From Chloroflexota bacterium (GTDB taxonomy: Bacteria > Chloroflexota > Limnocylindria > Limnocylindrales > CSP1-4): a stretch of DNA of 5,891 nt. The notes under the pieces are model-generated. The model did not search any database, was not told where the DNA came from, and worked only from the letters and a program-made list of their open reading frames with translations. Positions 5,682-5,891 of the stretch are shown here, piece after piece. The position numbers and the translations under genes were made by a program. How positions within the stretch are numbered: position 1 is the first letter of the stretch; every line of letters begins with the position of its first letter. The stretch is taken from contig JAJYDP010000173.1 in NCBI GenBank assembly GCA_021777365.1, positions 1 to 5,891 on the forward strand, written 5' to 3'.

Positions 5682-5891
5682 GCTCGCGCCTGCGGGCCCT
5701 GGTCGGCTTCGGCGTCAGCCTGCTGATCGTCGCGTTCCTGCTCTGGGAGATCGACCTCGGGCGGGTGGTGGCCGTTCTCGGCCGCAGCCGGGTCCAGCTG
5801 CTGCCGCTGATCCTGGTGCCGTTCGCGGTGGACCTCTCGCTGCGCACGGTGCGCTGGCACATCCTGCTGGCCCGCGAGCCCCGGCCCGGGT
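5678..5891 (+). CDS. Flippase-like integral membrane protein (LPG-synthase-TM/UPF0104-type), N-terminal part
   Basis: Only the first 71 codons are present; the gene continues past the right edge. The GTG start overlaps the TGA of the preceding glycosyltransferase (GTGA). The translation has a first transmembrane helix (about residues 7-23, LVGFGVSLLIVAFLLWE), a short amphipathic stretch IDLGRVVAVLGRS, a second hydrophobic segment (about 41-53) and then DLSLRTVRWHILL (53-65). This order, with the R..RW..LL signature after the second helix, is typical of the lysylphosphatidylglycerol-synthase transmembrane domain family, often annotated as flippase-like and common beside GT2 genes in glycan and glycolipid loci. 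A GGAG at 5660-5663 is rather far (14 bases) to serve as the ribosome-binding site, so translation may depend on coupling. Transport function is suggested by family annotation and is not shown here. Confidence 0.8.
   Translation, partial: MSSRLRALVGFGVSLLIVAFLLWEIDLGRVVAVLGRSRVQLLPLILVPFAVDLSLRTVRWHILLAREPRPG

Noticed and set aside
1..5891. CRISPR array, tRNA, rRNA, riboswitch or tandem repeat
   Set aside because: No regularly spaced direct repeats, no tRNA-like cloverleaf ending and no rRNA-like stretch were seen on reading through; nearly all of the window is accounted for by coding sequence.

Overview
The window is very GC-rich (about 70% by eye), with strong G/C preference at third codon positions and GTG and TTG starts. 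That fits a high-GC bacterium such as a Chloroflexota, Methylomirabilota, Actinomycetota or similar environmental lineage. No rRNA or lineage marker is present, so the phylum cannot be fixed from the sequence.

The layout is two divergent gene groups on either side of a short intergenic region at about 3303-3412. The minus-strand group, in transcription order, is a polytopic GT87/DUF2029-like membrane glycosyltransferase (3290-2061), a soluble GT-A family 2 glycosyltransferase (1983-1183), an NAD-dependent sugar-nucleotide epimerase/dehydratase of the extended SDR family (1186-137, ATGA overlap with the gene before it), and the first codons of a membrane protein whose start resembles membrane-bound spermidine-synthase-like proteins (about 87-13). 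This last reading frame stops after 24 codons, where base composition changes sharply at the window edge.

The plus-strand group is a FAD-dependent, amine-oxidase/UDP-galactopyranose-mutase-like oxidoreductase (3413-4768), a second GT2 glycosyltransferase with a TTG start (4899-5681), and, overlapping it by GTGA, the N-terminus of a flippase-like (LPG-synthase-TM/UPF0104-type) integral membrane protein that runs off the right edge (5678-5891).

Taken together the genes look like a cell-surface glycan or glycolipid locus. A nucleotide sugar would be made or epimerised (SDR), sugars would be transferred to a polyprenyl-phosphate or similar lipid on the cytoplasmic side (the two GT2 enzymes), a lipid-linked sugar would be used by a membrane transferase (GT87-like), and lipid intermediates may be moved by the flippase-like protein. 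The FAD enzyme is the least expected member and may modify a sugar or a lipid carrier. All individual families are recognisable. I see no CRISPR array, tRNA, rRNA or clearly new system. The points most worth a second look are the FAD enzyme and the abrupt left edge.
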